A program made the position numbers and the translations under genes. The notes beneath the pieces are model-generated. The model was not told the DNA's origin. It saw only the letters and a program-made list of their open reading frames with translations, and did no database searches. From contig NC_060061.1 of assembly GCF_020283565.1 (NCBI RefSeq), positions 45,359,362-45,423,361 of the forward strand: DNA of 64,000 bases, in the 5' to 3' direction. The DNA comes from Trifolium pratense. Lineage: Eukaryota > Streptophyta > Magnoliopsida > Fabales > Fabaceae. Shown here piece by piece: positions 45,222-56,522 of the stretch. Position 1 is the stretch's first letter, and each line of letters begins with the position of its first letter.

Positions 45222-45999
45222 TGTAACGCCCCAACTTTTAGAATTAGTTTATTAATATATTTTTTTATTATTAAAAGTTGTTTGTGTTGATTGTTGTTTA
45301 ATTATTTTGATGTGTTAAATAATTAATCATGGGAAAATAAATGGGCAGAATGATGTTGATGAACTTAAATCAAATTAAAAGTAGAAAAATTATATAATGA
45401 GGTGTTGAGAGCAAAGAGGAGGGGTGTGAATAGGATTGTAGTAAAAATAAAAATAAAAGAAAACCATGATTTTAATTTTAATAAATTCACTTTAATTGTA
45501 TCGAAAATCTTGTTCTTTGAAATAAAGTGGTTTAAAGAGGAGTAAGGTTAGGAAATAGGAATAGTCAACATTCTGATAGAAACAAAAATAAAATAAAATC
45601 AAAAGTGCAAGTGTGAGAAAGGGAGAAGGCACGTGGGAGAGAAGAGAATGAAGGGGAGGAAGGATTTTTAATGGAGTTGTTGTTGTTTTTAAAAAGAGAA
45701 CAAGATGCTATTCGATTGCCGATTTTTGAAAATAATGACGGGTATCCTTTAGAAATCAAATGACGATCAAAACGATATAAAGAACGTCGATTTTCGTTAA
45801 GTAAAGAGGGAGAATGAACCGGGTCGAAAAACCGGGTCGTGCGACCCGTTTGCAGGAAACGAGTGAGAGTGATGATGAACAGTGCCGAGCATCACGCCCA
45901 GTCGCGAGTCTGACGCGTGGGGCGCGTGCGAGGGCCTGGAGATCGTTTTGTTAAAATTTGTTTTTATAGAAAAATTGTAAATAATTGTATTGATATTTT

Positions 46000-46218
46000 T
46001 TTTTTTTAAAACTTGGTATCCGGTCTTAGGACCGACTAATCCAAGGGGACCAATCCCACCGCCCACTTGTGGGGGCCCCATTTAAAGCCAGAGTTTTTTT
46101 TGCTCTGTATGGACTTAGCCCACCGAAATTGGAACCAGTGGGAATCGAACCTGAGACCTTGAGAGGAGCATACTCCAAGGGCCCAAGCCAACACCACTCG
46201 ACCAACCCCAAGTGGGTT
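46000..46218 (-). mobile_element. tRNA-derived SINE (Au-like), minus strand
   Basis: On the minus strand GGTTGGTCGAGTGGTG is the A box and GGTTCGATTCC (46151-46141) the B box. A T run at its plus-strand left end (46000-46007) is the 3' tail. Target duplication AATTGTATTGATATTTT (45983-45999) and AATTGTCTTGATATTTT (46219-46235) differ at one base. The related LTR fragment at 17165-17735 lacks the insertion. Confidence 0.85.
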
Positions 46219-47793
46219 AATTGTCTTGATATTTTGGTACCTCTTTGGGAATTTTTGGACACATATAGCTATTTTTATTAGTTAGTTATTTGAGGTAAAA
46301 ATGCCATTAAAAATATTATAATTTTATAAAAGTTTCCCAAAATTTTATGTAGACTATTTTGAATATTTTGGAACCTTTTGGTGTACTTCACTCTCTCTGA
46401 TTTATGTCCCTCCAAGGATTTGAATTTATTTCACAATTTTTATTAATTAAATTGATTTAAAATTCGTATGTTTCGTCGGTAAACTAAATCAAGATGATTT
46501 GGGTTAGGGGTACTGTTAAAGAGGAGTAAGGGGCTGCTGTTTTAGAGAGGAGTGAAAGATTAACTGAGTTATGAAGTTTTAGTTGGTTTGTAATCGAAGT
46601 TGCTAGTAATTATTGTGTATCGGTGTTGTTTTAAGTCGTTGCTCATTGATAGTAATTGTGTTGTGAAGTGGTAATAGGGCCTTTATATTTTAAAAGAAAA
46701 TAATTAAAAATAAACTAATAGAAAGAAACTAGTTTTCTTTGAAGTGTGTTTGTTGTTGTTTGAGAAGTGAGTTGATGATGATTTGGGTAACTTATAAAAG
46801 TAAATAAATAATTAAAAAGAAAAAACTAATAAAAGTATAGAGAAGATTAAGTTCTTTGAATTATCATATTTTGAATCATAGTTAATTGAGTTGATGCTTA
46901 CAAGGTGGTGATTATGCCGTTGTATAAAAAATAAATTGTCGTTGTTACCGTTGATTGCTTTGGTGGTCGTTGTGTTGCCGTTTGTCGTGTTGCCTTTGTT
47001 GTTATAAGCCGTTGTTTATAAGCCGCTATAATATGTTGTTGTTTATAAGATGTTGTCTTTAAGCCGTTGACTATTGATGTTGTTCCGTGATTAAACCATT
47101 GATTATTGTTGTTATTATAATGACGATGAAGTTGTTAAATGACATGACATGCATTCATTCATGCGTCAAATGACGTTGCCTATTGAAGTTGTATAAATGA
47201 TGTTGAAAATGACGTTGCTTAATGAAGTTGAAAATGACGTTGCTTATAACGATGTTGATCCTCCATGATATAAAACTGGAAATGACGTTGTTATTGGTAC
47301 CACATGCATGTAGCGAGTCTAGGCGCATTGCATGCATTTTAATTATATTTGTTCATTTAAATGTTGTTTATTTCTCTTTATTTAATTGTTGATTGATGAT
47401 TGTGGTTGACTGATGAATGCGCGTGGCCATCCGCTTAGATGGTCTTGTTGTTGTTTATGATGTTGCTAGTTATTACGTTTTAATTCAGTTACTTTCTTGA
47501 TGTATTGTCGCTCACCTTTACATTCCCCCTTCTGGCTTGGCCCTACGGTGTGCAACCGTAGATTTTCAGGTAGGTGATGAGTCATAACTGATGCGTTCGG
47601 ATAGCTGTTGCTTTGCTATTTAATTGGAGTCGCTCTGTTAGGATGTTGTTGGGGAAAACTTTTATTTAATTATGCTACTAATTGTTTATTAACAATTGGA
47701 CTATGTCGTTTTGATTCAATCATTTCAATTTGGACTTTGAAACTTATATTATTGGCTTAATTTTTATTCTCCGCGGCATAATTTCTAATCATT

Positions 47794-49075
47794 CACTAGT
47801 GCAAAAAACACTTATTAAATCGGTTCTGGAAGGCTTTTTAAATCGGTTCCGGAACCGATTTAAATTCCATCGATTTAGTAAGTTTTTCGTTTTTAAATCG
47901 GGTTTCAAACCGATTTAAAAAAATTTATTAAATCGGGTTGCCCGATTTCAAAGAGTTTATTAAATCAGTTTGCCCGATTTAAAAAATGTTAAAAAAGTCA
48001 TTGGAAGTTTTTAAATCTATAGTTTTTTGTTTTACAAAGAAAACCTCAATCACAACCAATTCTTTAGTTTGTCCTAATTGAGATCTCACCAACCTTTACC
48101 TATTAACCTCAATCAGTCTATTGTGAACTATATTGCATAACTGAAAGAGAAAAGCTAACACTTGCAACAGGTCCAAATGAAGACCAGCCAGCAAAAAGCA
48201 AAAGCTAACCAAGGTGCTAAGAAGTGCGGACAATTTTACCTTTTTTTTCCCATTGTATTGTTTTCTTTTATAAAAATCTTCTTTTCGAAACAAGGTTAAT
48301 TGCAACACAGAAACGCCTCTACTTATTGAAACTAAATCTAAACTGGATTACAAAACTATTGACAAAACAAATCGAACTTTAGAAAACACAATATCACACA
48401 AAAACAATGAATCTGGAAAGAGAGGACCAAAAGCGGTGCGTGAATCTGGAATGAGAATCCATATTATCCAATATCACACAAAAACAAATCAAAACTCAAA
48501 ACCCCTAATTACCCTAAAAAACCCTAATCAACAAATCCAACCTAAAATCATCTCTACTCTTCAAATTCCTAATCCAAACAAATAAAAAAAAAAGATAAAA
48601 AGAAGAAAAAAGAAACTCACTCTCTGACGGAGGTATCAACAACTTGACAAACAGTAACCGTCTTTTATCCCCATCTCTTCGAAGCTTCCGATGGCTTTCA
48701 CACCTTCTGTTGTCTCGAAGTCCATATCCTCGTTGGAAGTAACCGTTCGCCGGAGATTCGCCGGAACTACGGATGCTGTTGCCATCGCCGCCACCGATTT
48801 GGGTTCAGAGATAGAAGCAAAAGGTTGGGTTTCGATTTTTTAGAGAGAGAGAGAGAGAGAGAGAAGGTTGTTCATTGTGTGTGGTTTTGTGAAATGAAAA
48901 AAGAGTGAATAATTTATTTTTTTTTTTAATTATAAATAATTCTTTTTAAATCAGGCTAACTGATTTAATTGTTATTCACTTAAAAACTTGCCTTGTCCTG
49001 TTTTGAGGTTATTAAATCAGGTGGATGACATCTGATTTAGAATGTATGATTTAATAAGTGTTTTTTCCACTAGTG
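47794..49075. mobile_element. Non-autonomous CACTA (En/Spm) element (1,282 bp)
   Basis: Ends CACTAGTGCAAAAAACAC and, read inward from the right, CACTAGTGGAAAAAACAC, with one mismatch over about 28 bp (continuing TTATTAAATC). The 3-bp duplication ATT lies at 47791-47793 and 49076-49078. Subterminal AAATCGGTTT/AAACCGATTT repeats lie at 47816-47990. No transposase. The right half (about 48600-48850) is GC-richer and gene-like. Confidence 0.9.
48691..48843 (+). CDS. Small ORF in the CACTA element, possible captured gene piece (50 aa)
   Basis: An ATG at 48691 opens 50 codons to TAG at 48843, beginning MAFTPSVVSKSISSLEVTVR. It is Ser/Ala/Arg-rich and GC-richer than the element ends, like the first exon of a plastid-targeted or nuclear protein. 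I recognise no domain. It may be host DNA captured by the element, or only chance. Confidence 0.3.
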   Translation: MAFTPSVVSKSISSLEVTVRRRFAGTTDAVAIAATDLGSEIEAKGWVSIF

Positions 49076-49583
49076 ATTTGAGGACATAGTTACGTTGAGT
49101 ATGTGTGACATCCTTATTAAATAAATAAAATTAACTTTTTCACAAATAAAATAAAGGGGTAAATTAAGGGTGTTACAAAGTGGTATCAGAGCAGGTCGGT
49201 CTAGTCAGACCAATCCTTTCGAGCACGACATCCAAGATACCCGCTATCAAGTAACGACCACTATTTAGGCGAACACTAGTGCAAAGGCATTGACCCAGCG
49301 TATAGAACGTCTAAAATTTGTTAAAGTTAAAACCTCGAAACTTATCGAACACGAAATTATAAGTATCAAGCATACAAGCATTCAAATCGACATCGCGAAG
49401 AAATAAAAATATCTCATGCAAAAAGTCTAAATCTAAGCAAAAATAAACGACGAAAGATAAAATGCAAGCGGATAAAAAGAAAAACCAAAGTACAATAACA
49501 TAAAGCAGCTGCATATTGTCAAGAGGTACATCATAAGGTGCCTTCAAGGCGAGCATAACGCTGGCACATAAAAAAACATTAAA

Positions 49584-51696
49584 TTACAACGGCATCAACC
49601 TTTCCTGTAAATCTGACATATGGTTATTGAGCGTATTCAACTCCTCGTACAGGACATTCAACTTCGTAATCAGCTCCTCCATCTCCTTGTTCGCCCGAGC
49701 ACGACCGTCATCCCTCTCCCGAGCACTATCTTCATTGTCATTTTTAGAAATTTTACCTTCATGATTACCTTTGGTAACTTTATCTTCTGCGTCACTCAAA
49801 GAAACTTTATCCTCCTCATGATTTTTTGAAACATCATTTTCGTCGACACTTTTTTGTAATTTGTCTTCCTTATCGTCTAAGAAAACTTTCTCTTCTTCAC
49901 CACTGATAGAAACTTCATTTTTCTTGTCAAATACATCATTTAGAATTTTTTGGCGTTTGAGAATAGTTTTAGCATCATACTTCTTCATCAAATTTTCATG
50001 AATAGTCATCAAATCAGATTCCGAAAACATCAAATGACTGTGCATGCTGGCCATCGGCTCTACAATAATTATGGATAATACATTAGATATGTCTAGAAAT
50101 ATAAAAGTGTAATAGAAATTAAAAGATGTATATTAATAATGGAAATAATTGTATCAGTTGGATGATCAAGATTATAAGCATTGTTAAAAAGAAAAAGGTA
50201 TCAGCGCAATTAAGTATATTTAACTTATGGCAAACAAGTTGCCCGTTTGCCATATTAAAAAGGACAATTAAGTATATTTAACTTATGTCTTACCATAAAT
50301 CTAGAAAATGAATTTCACTGAAATAAATTTCTTAATCATTGCAAAAATAATTTTTTTCTTATAATAATGACAGAAAGTACAGATCAAAGGCATTTATCTT
50401 AAAAGAAAATGCTACTTTTAGCGAAAAATGTTATCACGAACCATTCCCGAATACTACATATGATTGATTAATTAGCATCATTATAGGCTGTTTTCATCAA
50501 ATTTTTTAATTAAATGACCAACTCCTTTTTTTATTTATGAGGTGAACACTAGAGGACCCGTTATTTGTGTGGTGAATATCTTTGGGTAAAGAAAAGTACG
50601 TATATTGTTTTAGTAGTAACAAAGTCGATAAAAAAATTGTCAAAAAAAAAAAGTCAATAAAAAATATTTTACATATATTTCGCATTAATCCAATTTCACT
50701 TTTAATAAACTCGATTCAAACTGATCCATAGATTATTGGATTTGTTTTTTGTGCTAACCCTCCTATACATATAGGGGAATAAAACCCTAGTAATTCGGTC
50801 GCAAGATAAGTAAAGTTCGACCAATAGATTATCGATTTGTTTGAACTTAAAGACGGATTAGGATCTTCAAAATGATTAGATCAAATTTTTTTATATTTTT
50901 CAAATGGATGGCAAACTCTCCTTAAAGTTTTAATATTTCTGCATGCTTAAATCATAGATTAAAACCTTGGTTAACTAAAAGATACTTGTATTATCTCATA
51001 TAAGTACTTTTGAATTATCATATCAAAATTGAAGACACAGTTAAGTTGATACTCATGCAAATAATTGTAAAAAAAATAAAAAAATCTTCCAAATCAGTTC
51101 AATACTCAAACTGAATTTATAAGCTAAAATTATTGTATAGGATGTTAAATGAAAAGTAGGTCAACGTTCTCAAAAAAGAAAAATTATATGGTCAAGTTTT
51201 TTCGTGAAATTCGTGAAAGTGATTCTTCGCTGTATATAGCAATATTCTTCTCTCATTTTTCTTAATCAAAAGTTGGTAAATTACCAAGAATAAAAAAAAA
51301 ATCAACCATTGAATTAAAAAAAAAAAAAAAAAACATAAAGAAAAAATGAAGAGGATCCAAATCCGACATTTTATTAGCAAATGCCATAATAGTAGAATGT
51401 ATAAAACAAAAATGTCATTCAAAAGTAGTGATACATTCAAAAGTAAAAACAAAATGTAAAAACAAAATGTCATAATAGTAAAATGTATAATTGAAATCAA
51501 GTGTAAAACTTATTTATCGTATGACAATACATATCAATAAAATTACATATTCATATGACTTGCAAATGTAAATTATAGGCTAGTATGACTCACTAGTATT
51601 AGAAGGCTCGGGTACATGATTTGCATCTAAAACTTGAGTTGAGAGAATAACAAAAAGAATAACACCAAGAAACATAAATGACCTTGAGTAAGCCAT
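49584..51696 (-). CDS. Secreted nodulin-like protein with acidic repeats and coiled-coil end (192 aa)
   Basis: Exon 1 is 51696-51594 (103 nt signal exon) and exon 2 is 50059-49584 (acceptor TTATTGTAG); joined frame 579 nt. Exon 2 starts MASMHSHLMFSESDLMTIHE, continues like the 21.9 kb exon (AKTILK, Asn-Asp-Val-Phe-Asp), has about eight acidic units (Glu-Asp-Lys-Val/Ser-Lys-Asn type) and then a coiled coil (EELITKLNVLYEELNTLNNH) related to the tails at 28.9 and 36.2 kb, ending LQERLMPL. It is therefore intermediate between the acidic and the coiled-coil kinds of second exon. TATA box at about 51759-51768. Short, secreted, role unknown. Confidence 0.65.
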
Positions 51697-51758
51697 ATTA
51701 CTTCAATTCTTTCTAAATTACAATGCAATGTGGTTGAGAAATAATAATGTAATATTCT

Positions 51759-51914
51759 CTATATATAGGACAAGGAGATTAACTTTTTATGAAGCCAAGA
51801 GTCAATGTGATGTAAACATTCTCTATATAAATTAAGGAGCCAAGGAGATGTTAATATTAAATTATATTGAATTGAGAATTAACATTGAGGTTGCTAAAGT
51901 CCTACTTGATCTTT
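51759..51914 (-). promoter_or_regulatory. Promoter of the 49.6-51.7 kb gene
   Basis: CTATATATAG TATA box, CTCTT at 51797-51801 and AAAGAT at 51909-51914 on the minus strand, the same arrangement and spacing as at 30660-30818. Confidence 0.5.
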
Positions 51915-52110
51915 ACGTAAAACTAAGAATTTTTTTAAAATTTGTTGTGTCTATTTCTTTTAAATTCATTTCTTCGGAGGAATGAAGATTTTTTTTTTCT
52001 ATTTTTAATCAAATAGTCTAGCTAGTGGCTTGAAATTCATCCTTTTAAATAAATAGAAAGTCTCAAGTTCGAATACATTATTCACTACAAGAAAATATCA
52101 GATTAACTAC

Positions 52111-52201
52111 AAGTCACTAGGTTTGGTCTAGTGTTGAAAGGTTTGGATAGCAACGTTATATGTCTTGATTTCGATTCCCACCTCATTGTAAATAAAAAAA
52201 A
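52111..52201 (+). mobile_element. Short SINE (copy 3 of the duplicated insertion)
   Basis: Near-identical to 31015-31105 with the same target duplication ATCAGATTAACTAC at 52097-52110 and 52202-52215. Confidence 0.8.
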
Positions 52202-52837
52202 ATCAGATTAACTACCAAAACATTACTACAATATATTGTTCTAGCTAATTTGCAATTGTTTGGACATGCTTTTACCCCATCTCAAATTTTCCCGGCTAAT
52301 CATTACATTTTTTTTTAAATATTTTCATTTTTGATTTAATTAATTTATATTCTCAATAAATCTAAAAAGGTATATGGACTATATACATTAGATTCTCAAT
52401 GAATTTAAAAAGTAATTCTTCTCGATCGGAGGTAGTATCATAAAAAAAAAAACTATCTCTCTAACTGTTTTCGTTCCACCACCGTTATGCACTAGGTAAC
52501 TCTCCGTCATCGCTTTCTCTCTGTTTCCATCGCCGTCGTGACTCTCTCTCTCTCTCTCGCGGTTGTCATCGCGGTCGTTATCATCGCTCTTCGTCCCTAC
52601 AAATCTTCTTTCGAGAACTTCGTCTCTTCGTCTCCGATCACTCTCCTATTACCGTCTCTAGGTTCAATATTGTTTTGTTGTGTTAATTGTTGGCTGAATA
52701 TTTCTCTGTTCATATTAGGGTTCCTTTTTTAGTTCATATTGAAAACTCATAAAGAGTTCATATTGTTTAGTTCATTTGTTTTGCTTGTCGTTGATGCGTT
52801 TAGTTAATTCATGTCTTTATTATTTATCACACTGCAA

Positions 52838-52945
52838 ATTGGTCAAGGAACTTACAACAGTGTTTGTAGAGCTCACGTTCTTGAAACTAACAAAATTGTT
52901 TCTTTGAAGAAGGTTAAATCCACTAATATGGATCCCGAAAGTGTT
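52838..52945 (+). pseudogene. CDK-like kinase exon fragment (copy 3, truncated)
   Basis: Same exon as the copies at 32263 and 40284. The acceptor AG has mutated to AA (ACTGCAAATTGG), and the sequence stops after GATCCCGAAAGTGTT, where a MITE terminus (TTTAATTGATATG) and then the SIRE-type LTR take over. Confidence 0.75.
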
Positions 52946-52961
52946 TAATTGATATGTACGG

Positions 52962-54052
52962 TGTTGGAACAAAATCGATTTAAAAATGTTAGCCCCTAAA
53001 TCTATAAAGGTTTTGATGATAACAAAGTATTAATTAACAATTGGAAGGACTAAAAGTTTATTTTAAGTGCGCAGATATAAGCATCAGATAAGCTCTGAGT
53101 GAAGCTCAGAGGATGTGAATTCAGAAGTTCATAAGCGCTCAGAAGATGTTGGACTTCAGAAGATACAACATTCAGAGGATGAAGACTTCAGAACTTCTTG
53201 ACTGACTAAAGGTTCATCAACCTCTGAAGATCTTTTTGATATCTGTGAAGATTCCCTTTGCAAGTCAACTCTTCTACCAATGAAGAAAAGGACCTTTCAA
53301 GCCTGATCAGTTCAGATACACTCAGTTTGTCTGTACTCTCTTGAGAACGTGGGTCTTCAGTTTTGTTAGCTGAATAAGGAAAGTCCACTCTGCAGTAGTC
53401 AAAGTAGCTGAAACTCTTACTCAGTTTTGGATACAAACAAACTGCATCAAGACAGACTGCTTGAAGACAAAAGATTATCAACTCCAACGGCTCCTTTTGC
53501 AACGACTCTTTTCTAGTGGTATATATACTAGAAGATTCAGCTACAACAAAAATAATAATTATCTAGGATTGAACTCGCACTGAACAAACTCTGAACTCTG
53601 TGATATACAAGCTCTGAACCTCTGTTAAGTGTTTTTGCACTTTAGTCAAATACTCTGTACTCTTTGTATTTGCTCTCTTTAGGTTCATCTAAGAGCATTT
53701 GTATATTTTCATATACTTTACTATTTCTTGAGGAAACTTAAGCTTGTGTGCTTAAGTGTGAAGTCTTAAGCTTGTGTGCTTGAGCATTGTTGAGAAGTCT
53801 CTTGCTTGTGTGCTTGAGCAGGTGTAATCTTGTGTGATTATAGTGAAATCCCTTGGAAGTGCAAGGGGACTGGACTACTCTCGTTTTGTGAGAGGAACCA
53901 GTATAAATTGCTTGTGTGATCTCTCTCCCTCTCTTATCGTGTTTATTGTGTTATTTATCCGCTGCCGTAGTAGTTAAGTTAAGAACTTGAAAAAGTTTTA
54001 AACTTGACTAAAACACAATTCAACCCCCCCTTCTTGTGTTTTCACACCTTCA
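52962..54052 (+). repeat. 5' LTR of the SIRE-type element (1,091 bp)
   Basis: TGTTGGAACAAAATCG to TTTTCACACCTTCA. A TATA box TATATATA at 53520-53527 in the context CTAGTGG...CTAGAAG is the probable promoter of the genomic RNA. The two solo LTRs at 24814 and 26299 have the same ends. Confidence 0.9.
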
Positions 54053-54054
54053 AT

Positions 54055-54072
54055 TGGTATCTAGAGCTCTGG
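54055..54072 (+). promoter_or_regulatory. Primer-binding site
   Basis: TGGTATCTAGAGCTCTGG starts two bases after the LTR. Its first bases match the 3' end complement of initiator tRNA-Met (TGGTATC-AGAGC), with one T inserted relative to the usual site. Confidence 0.75.
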
Positions 54073-54122
54073 TCTGTTACTTTCACTTAACAGTGAGACA
54101 GTAAAGATCTTGTGAGAACACT

Positions 54123-56522
54123 ATGTCTGGAGGAGACGATAGTAGCACTAGAACAACCGGTGAAGCCGGTGAGGCCAGTGGAGCTGGTGGTGGTCCTAGA
54201 AATGCTTTTGGTTTTGACTACTTGAGTAATGAATCACATGAACATAGTGGCAATAGAAAAGCCCCTATATTCAATGGTGATGCATCTTTATTTGAGTGGT
54301 GGAAGGAAAGATTGTATAGCAATATTACTGCTATTGATCATGAGTTGTGGGATTTGGTTGAGCTGGGAGTAACTTTTGAAAACTTAAATGAACATGGAAG
54401 ATTGTCCATTGAGCATAGAAAGTTACTCACACCAGCTAACTTAAAAACCTACACTAAGCATCATAGAGTAAAGGACATTGTTGTTGGTGCTATTAGACAT
54501 GAGGATTATGTCAGAATAGAGAACAAGTCTACTGCTAAATCTATATTTGATTCTATATGTGCTACCTATGATGGTAATGAAAAGGTTCAAGAGGCTAAGG
54601 CTAGTCTCTTGATAAGGCAATATGAACTATTCACTATGCAACAAGATGAAAACATTGAGACTATGTTTACAAGGTTTCAAATCCTTGTATCTGGTCTTAA
54701 AGCTCTTAAGAGAAGTTATTCCACCTATGACCATGTTCAGAAGATTCTGAGAAGTCATCCTATTGCTTGGAGACCTAAGGTCACTGCAATAGAGGAAGCT
54801 CAAAATCTCAAGACTCTGAGTCTTGAGGCTCTGATAAGCAATCTCAGAAGCCATGAGATGGTTCTGAATGCTGATTCAGAAGCTAAGAAGAAGTCCAAGT
54901 CTGTGGCTTTACAGTCAACTAGGACTCCTTCTAAAGCTCTTAAGACTCAGCTTCTTGACATTGAAGAGGAATCTTCTGCAGATGGTCAAGAGGAGGAAAT
55001 GGGTGAAGATGAATTTGCTTTATTCACCAAGTTTCAGCAATGGAACAGATTTAACAAAAGAAACTTCAGAGGTAACAGTTCCAGAAACTTTGTCAGCAAA
55101 AAGGATGATCAGAAGAACTGCTTCAATTGTAAGAAGCCAGGACACTTTATTGCTGACTGTCCAGAAATGTCTGCTAAAGACAAAAGCAAAAGATACAGCT
55201 CAAAGAAGCAACAATTTAAGAGCAAATTGAAAAAGAGTCTGATGGCTACCTTTGAAGAGCTATCATCTGAGGAAGAAGTTGAGGAAGAAGAAGAGGCAAA
55301 TCTAGCCCTGATGGCTTCAACTGACTCAGATGCAGACTCAGACGATGAATCAGAATCAGATTCAAAAGTAACTGATGAGGTATTTTCTGACTGCTCTAAA
55401 TCTCAACTTATAACTGCACTTAACAAGGTCATTGAGAAACATCTCAGAGTGTTAAGTAAACAAAAAGTTTTACAAGAAAAGCTTAACACTCTGACTGAAC
55501 AAGCAGAACATTTTCAAGGTCTATATCAAGAAACTCTGAATAGAGTAAATGACTTTGAAAAGGGTTGTGCTGTTTGTCACAAACCTATTGATGAGCAGGA
55601 AATAGCTCTTCAACAGTTTGTGCATCTCAACCTTGGGAAGAGCAAAGCTGCTAATAGAATTTATAATGTTTTGAGACATAGAGGAGAAGGACTTGGCTAT
55701 GAATATGGTAGAACATATTCAAAGCTGAAGACCTCTGCCAAAAAGGTTGGAAAATCTTGGGTTTATTATGTTGTTCCATCCAGTGAAGAGGGAAAGAATC
55801 CTGGTATTGTTGAAAATGACAATGATGATCTGAGTGATTTAGAAGCTGACAGCTCAGAGGAACCAAGTGCCTCAGGATCTGGAAAGATAAGATCAGAAGA
55901 TAGAAGCTGTTCAGAACCTGAGAACATTAGTTCAGAAGTTCTGAAAGCTTCAACATCTGAAACTTCAAATTCTGGATCCAAAGGAACTTCAGTACCTGAA
56001 GCTAGTCAATCTAAAAGATCAGAAGGTTTTAAAAGAAAAAATTCAAATTCCAAATCTCAGATGAAGTACAGGACTCAGATTATTTATGATTCTAGAATCA
56101 GTAAATATAATCAATCAGAACATGGGATTGATGATAAATACAAACCCTGGAATCATAAACAATCCAAGTCCTGGAATAATAACAGATTTCAAAAGAAAAG
56201 GTTTCAAAAAGGTTATTACTCCAAACCAAGATCTTTCTCTAACACTAGACAACATAGTAAGCATGTATGGACTAACAAGCGTGGACCCAGAAGATGGGTA
56301 CCAAAAGCTGAAATAATGTATCATTCAGATTTACCAACTAGGAAAGGATATGTCCTACCTAGAGTATGGAAACAAGTCCTATGCAAAGGAAGAAGGGCTT
56401 ATGTCCTAGACAAATGGCTGACAAGTTCTCAAGTTAACAATCAGAACTTGAAAAATGAAGAGGAAGAATATTGGGATGACTTTATCATTAACTGTGATGA
56501 AGAGTTCTATCGCAATGATTAA
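54123..56522 (+). CDS. gag: Gag polyprotein of the SIRE-type element (799 aa)
   Basis: The protein coats the element's RNA and forms virus-like particles in the cytoplasm. The N-terminal third is the copia gag/UBN2 region ([19 protein letters not shown] at about residue 48, [14 protein letters not shown] near 183). A CCHC zinc knuckle [15 protein letters not shown] lies at about 331-345. A Glu/Asp/Ser-rich stretch follows at 375-425 and then a coiled-coil segment (about 440-480). A Cys-X2-Cys pair occurs near 485. The long C-terminal half is Lys/Arg/Asn-rich. The start is the first ATG after the leader in the context ACACTATGTC. It ends with TAA at 56520-56522; pol follows in another frame. 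Confidence 0.9.
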   Translation: MSGGDDSSTRTTGEAGEASGAGGGPRNAFGFDYLSNESHEHSGNRKAPIFNGDASLFEWWKERLYSNITAIDHELWDLVELGVTFENLNEHGRLSIEHRKLLTPANLKTYTKHHRVKDIVVGAIRHEDYVRIENKSTAKSIFDSICATYDGNEKVQEAKASLLIRQYELFTMQQDENIETMFTRFQILVSGLKALKRSYSTYDHVQKILRSHPIAWRPKVTAIEEAQNLKTLSLEALISNLRSHEMVLNADSEAKKKSKSVALQSTRTPSKALKTQLLDIEEESSADGQEEEMGEDEFALFTKFQQWNRFNKRNFRGNSSRNFVSKKDDQKNCFNCKKPGHFIADCPEMSAKDKSKRYSSKKQQFKSKLKKSLMATFEELSSEEEVEEEEEANLALMASTDSDADSDDESESDSKVTDEVFSDCSKSQLITALNKVIEKHLRVLSKQKVLQEKLNTLTEQAEHFQGLYQETLNRVNDFEKGCAVCHKPIDEQEIALQQFVHLNLGKSKAANRIYNVLRHRGEGLGYEYGRTYSKLKTSAKKVGKSWVYYVVPSSEEGKNPGIVENDNDDLSDLEADSSEEPSASGSGKIRSEDRSCSEPENISSEVLKASTSETSNSGSKGTSVPEASQSKRSEGFKRKNSNSKSQMKYRTQIIYDSRISKYNQSEHGIDDKYKPWNHKQSKSWNNNRFQKKRFQKGYYSKPRSFSNTRQHSKHVWTNKRGPRRWVPKAEIMYHSDLPTRKGYVLPRVWKQVLCKGRRAYVLDKWLTSSQVNNQNLKNEEEEYWDDFIINCDEEFYRND

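Larger units (their letters stand above)
45222..49177 (+). mobile_element. Long LTR with PBS, containing a SINE and a CACTA element
   Basis: Starts TGTAACGCCCCAAC and ends GGGTGTTACA at 49177, a TG...CA pair with short inverted ends. At 49181-49197 follows TGGTATCAGAGCAGGTC, a primer-binding site matching initiator tRNA-Met. Without the two inserts the LTR is about 2.4 kb. Internal retrotransposon sequence stops near 49230, where the duplicated segment begins, so this is an LTR with leader and a truncated body. It is probably Ty3-type. GTTGTT-rich degenerate repeats fill 46880-47300. Its start coincides with the break of the copia remnant. Confidence 0.65.

Noticed and set aside
49311..49556. 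Minus-strand ORF (81 codons) 3' of the 49.6 kb gene
   Set aside because: It lies in the repeated 3' flank, has no splice link, and the copies at 28.4 and 35.7 kb do not keep it as an ORF.
54627..56324. Minus-strand ORFs in the gag region
   Set aside because: They are shadows of the long gag frame, with no domain and no promoter.
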